Positions 46,330-61,689 of a DNA stretch of 64,000 nucleotides are shown one piece after another. Location: the NCBI GenBank assembly GCA_021464415.1, contig CM038465.1:82618919-82682918 (forward strand). Direction: 5' to 3'. A program made the position numbers and the translations under genes. Source of the DNA: Lonicera japonica (Eukaryota > Streptophyta > Magnoliopsida > Dipsacales > Caprifoliaceae). Below the pieces are notes generated by a model. The model was not told where the DNA came from. It worked only from the letters and a program-made list of their open reading frames with translations, and ran no database searches. Positions within the stretch are counted from its first letter, which is position 1, and each line of letters begins with the position of its first letter.

Positions 46330-47771
46330 TGACCTAAAGGTCTTAATCTTATTTTGATAATAACAATAAATCATGTGTAATTTAACATGTTTTTTTTATA
46401 TAAGTTTATAATTTATTCACTTGAAAAATCAAGAAAAGCATGCCACATGACAAAAATCATTTAATCCATATCCGATCAAGTTAACATTGCATTGGACAAG
46501 TCTAGGAGATCAATCTCATCGTAATGCAATTCATGGAGTACAAAGATCAAAACGAAATATGCAAAATGTTTCAAGGTAAAAGCTTCAAGTGAATATCAAA
46601 TTGAAGAAACAAATCGAAACATTCAAAGACTTGACTATTCAACAATTGAGTGAGTGCTTAGGATTTTATGTAAAGTTTCTTGATTGATCATTTTTATAAC
46701 ACAATCATGTTCATGCATCTTTGTTAATTGATTGAAAACAAGTTTGAATTAAAAAGTCTTTAAAAACATCATTCAAAAATCGGTTTTCAAATAAATTCAT
46801 ATTAAATTCAAACGATTATATTTTGAGTTTTTTCGAAAATAGGTATCTTAAGAATATATTTTTGAGATCCCTAAAGCATTATAGTTAAATTTGGAGCAAA
46901 ATTGCAAAAGTTCAAAAATTAAAATTTTAGCTTGATGGTTAGAGGTCATCAATCGACTAATAGGCTTTGCTCAGTCGACTGAAGGCCATCAGTCGACTAA
47001 TAAGCTTTGTTCAGTCGACTGATGTCTCAGAATATAGCCGTTGAATTTTTGATTTTTTACCATTTTTTATACTAAACCTCTCAAACAGCTATATCATCTT
47101 TGGGACTATATATTGTACATCTAAGACACATTTTGACTAGCTTGAATCACTATAGAAACATATTATTCATCTATCTTCATCATTCAAATATTCAAGAACA
47201 CATTTTGATTAATCATTCATTCATTGAGCTATAAATCTTGGTCAAACAAAATAATTCTAGTGTGAGCTTCAAATTGCATCTATTAAACACTTGAGAGACT
47301 TATTATTCATTGGTGTGAATCACCAAATACTTTGTAATATTCTTTTATGAGAGGTAAATCTCACAAGTTAGCAAGAGAGTATATCTTGTGAGAAGTGTAG
47401 TGTGTATAGTTACATTGTGAGTGTTGTGTATATAACAACATTTGTATTGCAGTTTGATTTTGACTCGGAAGAAAATCAAAATTAGTGAAATTTCTCAGAG
47501 GCACTATCCGAGCGTGGACATATGGTTTAGACAACCGAACCGCGAGAACAAAACGTCTTGGGCTTCAATCGATTTAATATTTTTAACTCAAGCTATTTAT
47601 TTTCTTCTTATATCATTGTTTGATCTTAGGTTTGTTTGATTGACTTGCTTGTTTTTCTTGATATATTTGTTTAGCTTAGTTGTATTGCTTAAACATTTTT
47701 AGAAAATTTTTTAATTATGCATTAAGTTTTAAAAACCCTATTCACCCCCTAAGGTTGATTTCCGACCAACA
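46330..47771 (+). repeat. Solo LTR of the Sirevirus-like family (1442 bp)
   Basis: It starts TGACCTAAAGGTCTTAATCT and ends TTTCCGACCAACA, collinear with the LTRs at 4773 and 7798 but clearly diverged. Perfect 8-bp direct repeats TGTTGTAT flank it (46322-46329 and 47772-47779); part of this may be target duplication and part chance. The first three bases of the family LTR (TGT) appear to be missing. Four TCGACT palindromic units lie at 46949-47022. Confidence 0.88.
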
Positions 47772-47779
47772 TGTTGTAT

Positions 47780-48770
47780 AGTACGTGTTGTGCTTTTTTT
47801 TGAAGATGGGTATAATTGAAGATGTAAAGCCGTTGTATATATATATTTTTTGTGAAGTTGGCTTGAATTAGAAATGTAAAGGTCTTATATGTATTTTTGT
47901 AAAGTTGTGTTGAATTGAATGTGTAAACCTCTTATATGTAACTTTTGTTGTATGAATGAAATAGCATGTCTCTCTTATTATGTGTCCATTTTGTTATATG
48001 GTGAATGAATGTGTAAGTTTCTGAATATTGTGATATCATGCCTCACCATTCTATTGTCTTATATAAGGCGAGTGATTATTAACACACGCACCCTATGTGG
48101 GACAAGCGTGTGTGATTGCACTCATGTCTCATTAGGCGAACATTATTTAGAAAACACTCTAGTACACTTAGCACTTAATTACTTTATGTTAGGTGAGTGC
48201 TTACCAGCACACTCAACCCATGTGGGATGAGTGTGTGTGAATGCACTCGCCTCTCATTAAGCAAACCTAATTTGGAAAACATTTCAGTACACTCAACACT
48301 CCATTGCTTTATGTTAGGCGAGCCTAATTTAGAAAATATTTCAGTACATTCAACACTCCATTACTTTATGATAGGCAAGTGTTTTAACAACACACTCACC
48401 CCATGTGAGATTAGTCTGTGTGAATGCACTCACCTCTTATTAAGCGAGTCTAATTTAGAAAACACACCATGTAGAGGATGGTGCTAGAGCCGGGGCCGGT
48501 GAATGTACAATGAGGTCCAACGAAGGTGAAGGTAAGAGACATGAGAAAGATATGGGTCTAGTTTGGTGTGTTTTTCTTCTTCTTTTTCTTCTTTCTTTAA
48601 TTTTAATTAGAGTTAGTTTTAATTAATGTATTAAGTTTTAATTGGGAAGGGGTGTTAGTGATTAAAAATTAACTTTAGGGGGTGTTTGTGACAAAGGGAT
48701 ATTAGTGATAAATATGAGGGGTGTAAATAACATTCTCCTTAAAAAAATATGCTTGCAAAAGGTTTCGAAT
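47780..48770. mobile_element. Repeat-derived region with 125-bp tandem units
   Basis: Tandem units at about 48063-48470 give an accidental repetitive plus-strand reading frame. The end 'gaggggtgtaaataacattctcc' (about 48716-48738) matches the shared motif seen at 31080, 45164 and 59252. No protein gene was recognised. Confidence 0.45.
48063..48470. repeat. Tandem repeat, period about 125 bp
   Basis: Three full and one partial unit begin near 48063, 48188 and 48371, each with 'gcgagtg...acacactcaccc', 'catgtggga' and 'gaatgcactcgcctctcatt'. A 58-bp piece is additionally repeated at about 48257-48370. Confidence 0.8.
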
Positions 48771-48798
48771 TTTATATCTTTAGCAAAGTAATTTATTA

Positions 48799-49844
48799 GG
48801 GCAATTTAGACTTAGGTACTCCCATAATGAGTCAATTTAGACTTAGGTACTTTTTTGTTTCAAAATTAGACTTTGGTGTAATTCCATCTATTTTCCGTCC
48901 AAAATTAACAGACACGTGCAAAGCACGTGCTTTTAACCCACCAAATTCACATATGGTTAACATTTAAAAAAAATAACAAAATTTCATCAACACCATTTCT
49001 AGCTCCTATTTACATTATCAACGCTACCTCCACATCCATCATTAACACCACTGATCTCTATCATCAAACACCACCTCCACCTTCGATCTCCACCCCACCA
49101 CCATCATCAACACCACCGATCTCCGCACCAACACCACCTCCACCACCAATTATTCCTATCACCGATCCCGTCGCCGCCGTCGCAACCAATCCCTTCCTTC
49201 CTTAAACGATTACCATCCCTCCTTCCCCAAAATCATGGCCTCTTTTCCTTCTATTCAGCCCCACCATACTGTTCCCCCTTAATCCCTTATCAAAATCCAC
49301 CATTGATATATATATACACACACACACATATACGTACAACATACCTATACACATATATAATCATACATTGCAAAGCCAAGCACAGATCTGACAGATCTAT
49401 CTATATATATGTATGTGCGTGTATAAAGATTAAGATTTACCAAAAAATTTATACATTTATATAAAGATATACATACAAATGTATGTATACATGTATGTCT
49501 AGAAAGAGATGAGCTACGAAATCCTAGGGATTGCCGGTGGGGTGGGCAAGTGGGGTTTCGATGGGGGGTGGGGGTGGCCAGGTGGGTTCTGACGGGTGTG
49601 GGTGGCTGTTGGGATTCCGATGGGGGCGGCAGTGGGTGCAACAACAAAGAACAATCCTCTGGGTTTTTTTTTAAAGGAGTTGATATTTTTAAACTAGGAT
49701 TAAGTTAATTTAAATTGCACATAGTTACATTCTATTTAAATTTTAATTGAGGCGAACGGAATTGCACCAAAGTCTAATTTTGAAACAAAAGAGTATCTAA
49801 GTCTAATTTTACCCATTATGAGAGTACCTAAGTCTAAATTGCCT
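48799..49844. mobile_element. Non-autonomous Mutator-like element (1046 bp)
   Basis: It is flanked by a perfect 9-bp duplication AATTTATTA (48790-48798 and 49845-49853). The inverted ends are long: left GGGCAATTTAGACTTAGGTA, right ending TACCTAAGTCTAAATTGCCT. They also share 'ttgtttcaaaattagact' and 'gaattgcacc'. Inside are C-rich and G-rich patches (49060-49190 and 49540-49640) that are complementary in style. No transposase was found. Confidence 0.92.
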
Positions 49845-49980
49845 AATTTATTATTTAACCACTAAACCACTTAATATCTTTATTTTATATTTTATATTTT
49901 AATTTAATTTGAACTAACTAAATCTAAGTAACACATGCATTACTTTTGCATGTGACCTAGTATACATATATATATATATA

Positions 49981-50957
49981 TAAATGCGAACTACTGTTAA
50001 CCAATTCGCACGAATTTTTTGCCTTTTGCTGTTTCCCTGTTGCTTTTTGCCTGTTGACTAGCTTCCATCTCAAAAAACTAAATTACAGTCTCTACACTCT
50101 CTCTCTCTCTCCCAGCTGTTTCACTTCCCTCTCACTAGAAAAAAAAAAACCATTCTACTTCTTTCATACAAATCTCACAATTTGCCAAGTAGAATATCCA
50201 GCAAACCCATTTTTCGAGCAAAATTCTGAGCACCATATTACCATTGTAATTTCACAAGCACCGTCTTACAAATCTCACAAACCTATCTTTTTAAGCTAAA
50301 TTTCAAGCACCAGTTTGCGATTGGAAATTTCAAGCACTATATAGCAATACAAGTTTCAAAGTGATTAATGAAAGAACAGACTTGGCATGTCATTTGGACT
50401 ATGCTATGTATGAAATTCAATTCCGAGTACAATTCCAACTTTATGAACATTAATTCAAGTATGAAGCAATATTCAAGAAACAAACATCAATATAAACAAC
50501 CCAACTCAACCCAACCCAAATGAAAAAAAAAATCCAAAGCTTGCAAAAAATCAACACCAATAATCAACCTTGCAAAAAAAAATTTAAAAATACCATGCTT
50601 TAACCAGAACAAACCTTGCAAATTTACCCAAATTGAAATCTAGGGAAAAAAAACACAATTTGAAAAATGGGTTTGTGAGATTTGTAAGATGGTGCTTGTG
50701 AAATTCCAATGGCAAAATAGTGCTCAGAATTTTGATCGAAAGATGGGTTGGCTGAAAGATTCAATGGCAAATTGTGAGATTTGTAAAAGAGAAGAATAAT
50801 GTTTGTTTGTTTTTTATGTGAGAAGATGGCTGGGAGAGTGAGAGGGGGTGTAAAGAGTGTAATTTAGTTTTTGGGGATGGAAGCTAGTCAATAGGCAAAA
50901 AACAATGGGCCCAGCAAAAAAAATTTGTGCAAAGTTGGTTAATATGTTCGCATTTGA
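49981..50957. mobile_element. Foldback/TIR element (about 980 bp)
   Basis: The inverted arms are about 150 bp, starting AAATGCGAACTACTGTTAACC on the left and ending in a complementary GGTTAATATGTTCGCATTT on the right. The arms share 'ttgactagcttccatc' and 'aaaactaaattaca'. No target duplication was recognised next to the (TA)n tract on the left. Confidence 0.7.
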
Positions 50958-51275
50958 ACAGTACTGTCTATATACATTATATTCATCTAAAGCAAAAAAA
51001 AAAAAAAAAAACATAAACACTATCCCTTCCCCTCTCTCCCCACGTCAAAGTTCTTCGTGGGTCTTCCTCTCTCTACAACAAACTCAGTTGCAATAGACCG
51101 AGTGGAGATATTGATGCTCGGTTTATAAGAGGCAAGCAAAGTTAAAGTCACTTTGCTAGAATGAACAAGAAAATTTTATATATTAAATTGTAATGGACAA
51201 AGTGGGAGCCATAATAGTCAAGTCCATTCGGCTACAGGCAATCGATGCGCTCGACCAAAAGAGGCCGAATAACAC

Positions 51276-51829
51276 GAGAAAAACTTACCTGCACTTGGTA
51301 TACCACATCAGTGATTTCACATGGTATGCCAAGCCAATCAAAATTTGCCATGTCATTTTCTCTCACCTTCTCTATGTCACGTCACTCTTCTCTCTCTCTC
51401 TCTCTCTTTCTCTCTCACCACCATCACCACTGTCGGCTGCCTTCGGCCACCTCCGGCTTCTCTTCGGCGACCGCCATCACCTCCTCTCTGGCATCGGAGC
51501 TCGACCACCATCACTCCTCCGGCTCTCTCTCTCTTCTGGCGACGTCCACCTCTCTCTATCTCTCTCACCACCATCACCACCTCCGGCGACGTCCTCCTCT
51601 CTCTCTTCCTCTCTCTATCTCTCTCACCACCATTACATCGTCGGAGAGCACATCGAAGGTGGTGATGGTGGTGAGAGAGGAAGAGAGAGAGAGCCTCGCG
51701 TCAACCCGGTGGACGTCGCCGAAAGAGAGAGAGTCGGAGGAGTAATGGTGGTCGAGCTCCGGTGCCGGAAAGGAGGTGATGGTGGTCGCCGAAGAGAATC
51801 CGAAGGCAGCCGGCAGTGGTGATGGTGGT

Positions 51830-51860
<31 letters not shown>

Positions 51861-51972
51861 GAGTGACATGGTAGAGAGAGGGTGAGAGAAGGTGACGTGG
51901 CAAATTTTGATTGGCTTGGTATACCACGTGGGATCGCTGACGTAGTATACTAAGTGCAAGTAAGTTTTTCTC
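51276..51972. mobile_element. Mutator-like foldback element (697 bp)
   Basis: It is flanked by a perfect 9-bp duplication GAATAACAC (51267-51275 and 51973-51981). Nearly the whole element is inverted repeat: GAGAAAAACTTACCTGCACT on the left and its complement on the right, then CT-rich and 'caccaccatcaccac' tracts mirrored by GA-rich and 'gatggtggt' tracts. Long reading frames over it, on both strands, are low-complexity artefacts. Confidence 0.93.
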
Positions 51973-51981
51973 GAATAACAC

Positions 51982-52456
51982 GCATGCTCTGTTTTGGTAA
52001 ACCTAGCATTTTGTATAGAGATTGTGATGTGATGTGATGTGATGTGATGAGTTTGGTCAACTATTGTGTGTCCCTTCCAACTGAACCAGTTCCCTATTTC
52101 GAGTAGTATCGTCTAGTTTATCCTTTATTCACTTCGTAACCACAAGGGCTTATATTTTGAAATGTAAAGGATTATCTTTGTAATTTTGATATTATTGATA
52201 AAATTTTAGGACTTCGCCTATTGGTTAGGGAAAAAAAGGTAAATATGTTGACAAAGATGAAAGTTTTTGTTGATGAAAAAAATGATAAAATAAAGTAATA
52301 TTTAATTAGTGAGTTGATATCGGAGGTGTTAATGATAAAAAAAAAAAAGATGAGTTTTTTCAATAAAAAGGCTGGGTGTAGTTATCATCATCACCCCATT
52401 TTTATTTATATCTCTTATTCACAATAATTATTCTATTCTTGTTTTATTATATTTTA
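51982..52456. other. Intergenic DNA, no recognised gene
   Basis: A (GTGAT)n run lies at about 52026-52049. The motif 'gggtgtagttatcatcatcacc' at 52374 is another member of the shared end motif. Confidence 0.4.
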
Positions 52457-53365
52457 AAGGTCATTTGGATTTCGAAATTCATAGTTTTGCCATTCTTGAG
52501 TTAAAGGTCTACAGTTTTCATTTCTTGCGCTTTGGGATCCAAAATGGATAGTTCTGTTAGTCAATGAGTTAAAAAATGTTAGTCAACATAAAATTGAACC
52601 AAATTTCCAAAATTACCCCTAATTCTTTCGTCATCTTGATCATTCATCTCCTCCACCTAATCATTTACCCCCAATCTCCATTGGCTCATCTTTATCCACC
52701 ACCAGGGCAATTCCATTTGCTTAGGAAAAAAAAGACCATTTGCTACTCTCATAAAAAGGAAGAGAAAATAAGTGTTTGTTCCATAAATTCTTCCAAAATA
52801 AATTTACAGAGCCACAAACTCTCAAAAATAATTTAATCTTTTTTTCTCAAATCTCATTCTCTTTCCAAATTCAGTCTCCTAGATACAGAAATAAAAGTGT
52901 AGACAGAGAAAAAGAATGGGAGTATATGCTTCGAAACCTAAAAGTATGTACAATGGAGCCCATCAGGTTTTCAAAAAAAAGAAAAATTACGTAGAAGAAC
53001 AGTGGCAGAATGGAGATCAATTCTTCATCCAACAAACTAACCAAAGCCAATCCCTCTCTTCCCAGTAATTGTTCTTACTCACGTAGAAGAAAAAGAAGAA
53101 CAGTGCCGACTTTTATTTGGTTTTTCTTTTGCGTTAGTGGTGTATAGACGTGGTGATAGGGGTAGAACTTGAGGTAGTGGAAATTGGGGATGAATGACTG
53201 GGTGGAGTGAATGAAGATGAAGGAATGAAAGGTAATTTTGAAATCCATGTTGACTAAAGCTTTTTTGCTCATTGACCAACATAACCATCCATTTTAGACC
53301 CCAAAAAGCCTAAGAAATGTAACTCAAGAATGACAAAATTTTGGACCCCAAAACTTAAATGATCC
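52457..53365. mobile_element. TIR element (about 900 bp)
   Basis: The left arm has 'ggtcatttggatttcg', 'cattcttgagttaaag' and 'ttagtcaatgagttaaaaa'. The right arm carries their complements in reverse order ('ctcattgaccaac', 'taactcaagaatg', 'cttaaatgatcc'). The inverted repeats extend about 120 bases. No 9-bp duplication was found, so the superfamily is open. The interior holds short unrelated frames. Confidence 0.7.
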
Positions 53366-53990
53366 ATATAGAGTAGTTAACATTCAGTACAATTTTATCA
53401 ATGTAGATGCTATAAGAAACCAACTTCCACCACTATTTATATTTTGAAAAGGGTCTATATATAAAAGGGTGTCTATATATAAAAGGGTCTTATCATGAAA
53501 CTCTAGAAGAATAGACAAACAGAAAATCATAAAATTCCAAAATCACAATTAATTTATGAATTTGTTATATTCATATCCGTTTATCGTTCATTCATATATA
53601 TTATTTTAAAATCTAACCTGATATATATAAAAAATGGTGAGTTCTACAGTAAATATTTTTTACACTATTACACACGGTAAACACCGAGGGGTAGGGTGTA
53701 TTTGCAACCTGGGTTACAAAAAGATTTAAAAAAAAAAAAAGAGCAGAGGAAAACCAAATAAAATAGAAACTAATCTGAAAAGTCAAATATGTAATAATCC
53801 CTCTCAAGAAACTATGCATCTCCAAAATAAACAAGTCAACAGACCTTTAACCGTACAGCACCGTATAGAGACAACATTTTCTGATATGAAAAGACGACTT
53901 CTATTAAAAATAACCAAAAAAAAAAACTTGTCCTCCAAAAATAAGGGGCACAAAGAGCAGCTCAGAAATTCTTCAAACTACCAGTTGTAT
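53366..53990. other. 3' flank of RPL17 and intergenic DNA
   Basis: A short direct repeat 'tctatatataaaagggt' occurs at about 53453-53489. The region next to 53990 is the RPL17 3' UTR. No other gene was recognised. Confidence 0.4.
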
Positions 53991-57384
<3,394 letters not shown>

Positions 57385-57448
57385 GGCCGCTGCTGATGCT
57401 CCGTCTAAGGATTTTAAGCGTGAGAGCTTGGGTTTTTATAACGGCAAA

Positions 57449-57510
57449 ATGGAACCCTAATTCCATTGAGACCTGCTTGTCGGGTCAATTTTGCCTGGGC
57501 CTCTTTTAGC
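57449..57510 (-). promoter_or_regulatory. RPL17 promoter: telo-box-like motif and site II
   Basis: AACCCTAA (57453-57460, 8 of the 9 bases of the telo-box) and TGGGCC (57496-57501) lie 69-117 bases upstream of the start codon. Site II (TGGGCY) together with a telo-box is the known signature of plant ribosomal protein gene promoters bound by TCP-type factors. Confidence 0.65.
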
Positions 57511-59290
57511 CCGCATAGTATTTAACGCTTATTTTCTTTAACTTTTTTTTTTTAATCATATAATAATAATCCACATCTTACATCTTACCTCTACAAAGGA
57601 GGGGAGGAGTTTACAAATGCACTTCAATCCAACCTTTTCGTCCTTTCTTTTTTTTAATTCAAGGAGCAAAAACAATGGTTAATTAACATTTAACAACCAT
57701 GAAATTAGTTCCATGCTAAAGACTAGGTAAAATTTAGTGGAAAGTTGTAAGTTCTATTCTTATCCCTTTTGTATAACTTTTATTATTTTCTAAACTTTTT
57801 AGACATCTTAAAATAAATATGTCAACTTACTTAATTCTTAAGAATAAAATATATTTACTAATTATATTCAAAAAAAGTATAAATATTAATAGAACATGAA
57901 CAAGAAAAAGGAATGTCTCGAGTGAATGTTTGAATTTAAGTACATTTCTATTTGACAACTCAAGTTTGAATTCAGTACATTTTTACCATCAATTTTGCTG
58001 AATTATTATAAGGGCTAATAAATACATTTCTTTTTTTTTTGTTACTAACGCTCTTTGAATATTTTTGGATTAAATAAATAAAATATTGTTTCTACCACCC
58101 TCTTCTTCACCTTCCTACTAACTTGATTAATTAACCTTTATTTAAAACAAAACAAGTCAACTATCTGTCACCTTCATGCCCCTTACCACCTTCACCTTCT
58201 TTCCTCCTATCACTCGAAAAAATGCGCAAGTAAACTTTACTGCAAGAATGGCACTTACAAACCCCCAACAATGGACCCACATGATGGTCATTGTCCTTCT
58301 CATTCTTCCCCGAGTCGTTGTCGTTCTTCTCCATCTATAGTTTTTTATCATTACAAGTATGTGTTAGTTGGTCTCTCAATGTAAAACGAGTATTCTCTAT
58401 AACATCCAGCCCTAATGTGCCAAGTGTAACCTTAGCCACTCACCATAACTTGGACGAGGACATCTCTAAAAATGGGATATAAGCTTAGTTATTGTTCAAG
58501 TCTCAATTGCTCAATGTGGAGTAAGTAACATTGACACCGCTAGGCTTATCATGGTCGAATGAAACCTTAGCCATTTACCATAAGTTGGATGAGTACATCT
58601 AAAAAGATGGGCAATAGGCTTAATTACTGTTTAAGTCTTAATTGTTCAATGTTGAATGGATAACGTTGAACTTACTCAGCTAATCATGGCTAAGTGTAAT
58701 CTTAATTACTCACCATAAGTTAGTCGAGTAAGACTAGGAGATGATTAAACAAATGTCTGTTTTTATCAACATTCCTGGAACAATGTCTAACTTAAAACAC
58801 TAAATTAAAGCACTTGGAAATCATTAAAGAAACTGTCATTTCAATCACTATGTCAAGGTAACACTAACTACCATTCCAATCAAACTACTTTTTCAACTTC
58901 TTTGCCAAGGCTTTGCCTTTTGCTAGTTGTTTGTTTTTTACCTGGGTTTTGGATAAAGTTATTGCGAGGGTAGATGGAGTTACCGTTGCTATTATATAAG
59001 TGAAGGTGGAGAGACAAAGAGAGATGATAAAGAGGGGAAAGCAATATTAATAGAAATGAAGAAAATATAACATAGGAAGAGAGGGTGGTGAGGTTGATGG
59101 AGAGGAAGAAAGATGAAATCAACTTGTTTTTTGTTTTGTTTAGATAAATAATTTTATTATATTTTACGTGAAGGGTGGTGGAGTGTTTATGATAACAAAT
59201 TAGAAGTAAGGAAATGTAAGGTATAAGGATGTTAGTGACAAAAAAAATGGAGTGTAAATATCAACCACCTTACTATATATTCTTTTTCTT
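57511..59290. mobile_element. TIR-type relic with tandem repeats, between RPL17 and the metallopeptidase gene
   Basis: AT-rich DNA with no recognised gene. It ends 'gagtgtaaatatcaaccacc' at about 59252, the shared end motif. Tandem units of about 134 bp at 58420-58740 are related to those at 30785-31010. Minus-strand frames here are hydrophobic chance frames. Confidence 0.45.
58420..58740. repeat. Tandem repeat, period about 134 bp
   Basis: Units begin near 58424 ('gtgtaaccttagccactcac'), 58558 and 58693. Each has 'accataagttgga(t)gag' and, in the first two, 'ttgttcaagtctcaattg'. The same unit type, more diverged, is found at 30785-31010. Confidence 0.75.
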
Positions 59291-59959
59291 TTAAATTCAT
59301 CTCCTTTGCTTTTGTTTCCTAACTGTTTCTTCATGCAATTTTTTTCCTTGCAAATAAATTGTGATATTGTTATCAATTTTATCTATTGAATAATTATACA
59401 GCGTGCATTATAAACACTGAGAATGTACAACTTACTAATGTATCATGTATAAATAATTAATACACAAAACCGGTAAGTGTAGCGTTGCTCTAAGACAAAA
59501 GTTGAACATCAGGACACCCTCTATTAAATTGATGGTCCATTTTTTTGAAACAATACAAAACCTTAGCATAGAAATCCACGAAGAAACAATCCAATTAATC
59601 AAGATACACTACGAGAATCATATCAATGTACCAAATCACATAATATAAAATAAATATTTGATTCTCCGTTAAATGGAAAATTATGTTTTCTTAGATAAGA
59701 ATATTAAAGTCAAAGGAAAATGAGTTTCTTATCGGGTATTCTTACCGGGTACATAGCATGAGTTGTACCTTGTGAATGTAAAACCTGCCGGTAAGAGTAT
59801 CAAATAAGATTACCTCATAAATATAGCTCTAAAGTCCGATTGTGCGCAAAGGACGTTTAGCACAAAATCACGTTCCTTTCACTAAATACAGAACCATGCA
59901 TTCACAAACTAATTGCCAAACAATTCCTTTCTGTCCCAAAAATTGATGGCCGTAAGGGG
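59291..59959. other. 3' flank of the metallopeptidase gene, no recognised gene
   Basis: AT-rich intergenic DNA. The 3' UTR of the minus-strand gene ending at 59960 occupies the right side. No other feature was supported. Confidence 0.4.
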
Positions 59960-60927
59960 CTAGAAGATGTAGGTGGACAAGAAGCTAGAGTAAGCGATTA
60001 CATCCACCCAGTTAGGGAAAAGGCCTTTCAACTTCTTTGTTGACTCCATTAGATATTGTTCTACAACCGCGACTTCAACTCTTATATCCTTACTACCGCT
60101 CGCCTGCTTATTCCATACAAAAAACCGGCATATCGCTTAAAGAAATAGTACAAATCAAACTGTTTAAAGTACAATGTAAATGTTACGAGTAACGAGGGCA
60201 GGTAAAATCATATATAATCATATGAGGAAAATTTCAACAAAATTTGAAATTGTCTACCCCATAGACGATCAGCTATTTATTGAGCAAGTAATCCACGGTG
60301 AGAACCCTTCTTCGGCAAATGACATGATATTCAGTGCACACCCAAGTATCTCCTCTATCTCAACTCCAAGTTGAGTCCCACTTTCCTTTCACAACGTTTC
60401 AATTAAGAGTCTCATTTCTTTTATGGAACATAATCAATGTATCAATCGAATAAGTTTTATTATTGAACCTCGATTATGTTAGTATTTTCTCGAAATATAC
60501 AAAAGTCAGAGTGAGACTCTTAATTTGAGATGGAGGGAGTATTTACTTATGTTAACCTTAATACGCTACAATATGTAGGCCATATCAGTAACAGAGAAAA
60601 TAGACTTTACAATAAAAATTGTTGCTAACAGAGAGTCTAACGAGAACACCAAAAGGAGCTAGAGTTTTTACCTCCAACCAGAACGTCCAGTTCTCATTGC
60701 TTACTCCACTAAGTCTACATATGTATGATGGCGGACCACCCCCTGCCATTTCAGGAGCTGTACACAGTTTTACAGGGTCGTTATGCAGGAAAATGGAAGA
60801 ACTAAACCATGGTAAACCACAACAACAAAAAAAAAAAAACTCACCTGGAAGTATGTGGTTTGCAAAAGACCAACTGGATACTGGACCAGTAATGTTAAGA
60901 ACTGCAACCCACACCTCCTTTAAAGAA
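59960..60927 (-). CDS. ER metallopeptidase 1-like (M28 exopeptidase), last three exons
   Basis: The family comprises membrane-bound M28 zinc peptidases of the endoplasmic reticulum. Three exons are visible on the minus strand: 60927-60845, 60757-60672 and 60103-59960, with GT-AG junctions and consistent phase. They encode the last 103 residues: LKEVWVAVLNITGPVSSWSF, then APEMAGGGPPSYICRLSGVS with NENWTFWLE, then VEVAVVEQYLMESTKKLKGL and SFLSTYIF stop. The zinc-binding catalytic domain and membrane segments would be upstream. No further exon could be found before the copia LTR at 61294, so the gene probably continues to the right of that insertion. The assignment is from remembered C-terminal motifs of the Arabidopsis At1g67420 family. 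Confidence 0.8.
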
Positions 60928-61293
60928 CTGAAAGAAAGATATACTTCAAATGAATATTGTTGAGTAATAACAGTGTGATGTAGGTACCCAAGTTTTGTGG
61001 TATTGTAATGTGCTACATATAATATATGAGTGGGCTAGTCCTTCCTAGTAAGAAACCATTGAAGAAAAAAGCAAAGTCACGGGGGCTTGAACTCAAAGTG
61101 AACAATGCATTACTGGACATACTGAGGTATTACAGATATGGTTCTCTCGTAACTTAAAAACTACTTTACTTTGGAAAAAATAAATATACATTTCATACCA
61201 ACAATTTTTCAAAAGTTTTTTCGGGGGAAATTTCCCCACCCACCAGGTAAATACATCCTTTTAGCAGGGTGGGGATGGTTGCTGATTGAAGAT
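60928..61293 (-). other. Intron of the metallopeptidase gene, left of the copia insertion
   Basis: It lies between the acceptor (TTTCAG at 60928) and the copia LTR. No exon is recognised. It is treated as intron. Confidence 0.5.
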
Positions 61294-61473
61294 TGTGAGA
61301 GTACAAGAGATTGTGAGAAGAATTGTTATTGATTATTGAGAAAAGGAGTACATCTATATCTATATATACAAGAGAGAGACCCTAAAAATAAGGATATTTC
61401 CTTCTAATAAGGATTTCCTAATTATCTCCTAAATATACACATTCTATAAATTAAATATATACAAATCTTAACA
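61294..61473 (-). repeat. 3' LTR of right-edge copia element (180 bp)
   Basis: On the minus strand it begins TGTTAAGATT and ends CTCTCACA. It matches 431-619 with small differences. A polypurine tract (TTGAGGGGGAT) immediately precedes it on the minus strand, which identifies it as the 3' LTR. Confidence 0.88.
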
Positions 61474-61689
61474 ATCCCCCTCAAGCTGGAGTGTACAAGT
61501 TGTATGTTCCAAGCTTGTTACAAATATAATTGACTCGGGTCCACCGAGAGACTTAGTAAAGATATGAGCTAGTTGATCACTCCATTTCACGTAGCTAGTA
61601 GCGATCTCCCCTGAAAGAATTTTTTCTCTAATAAAGGGACAATCAATCTCGATATGTTTGGTCCTTTCATGAAAGATCGGATTAAACGC

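Noticed and set aside
48197..48487. 96-codon repetitive frame that looks like a Cys-rich repeat protein
   Set aside because: The repeats follow the 125-bp DNA tandem array, the frame is interrupted in sister units, and there is no start context or domain.
51193..51981. Long reading frames (up to 209 codons) on both strands
   Set aside because: They are Ser/Leu/His/Arg-rich translations of CT, GA and CAC repeats in a foldback transposon with a proven 9-bp duplication.
60619..60963. 114-codon plus-strand frame and the 109-codon minus-strand frame as single exons
   Set aside because: The minus-strand region is better explained as two short exons with an intron; the conserved peptide requires the acceptor at 60758. 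The plus-strand frame is its shadow.
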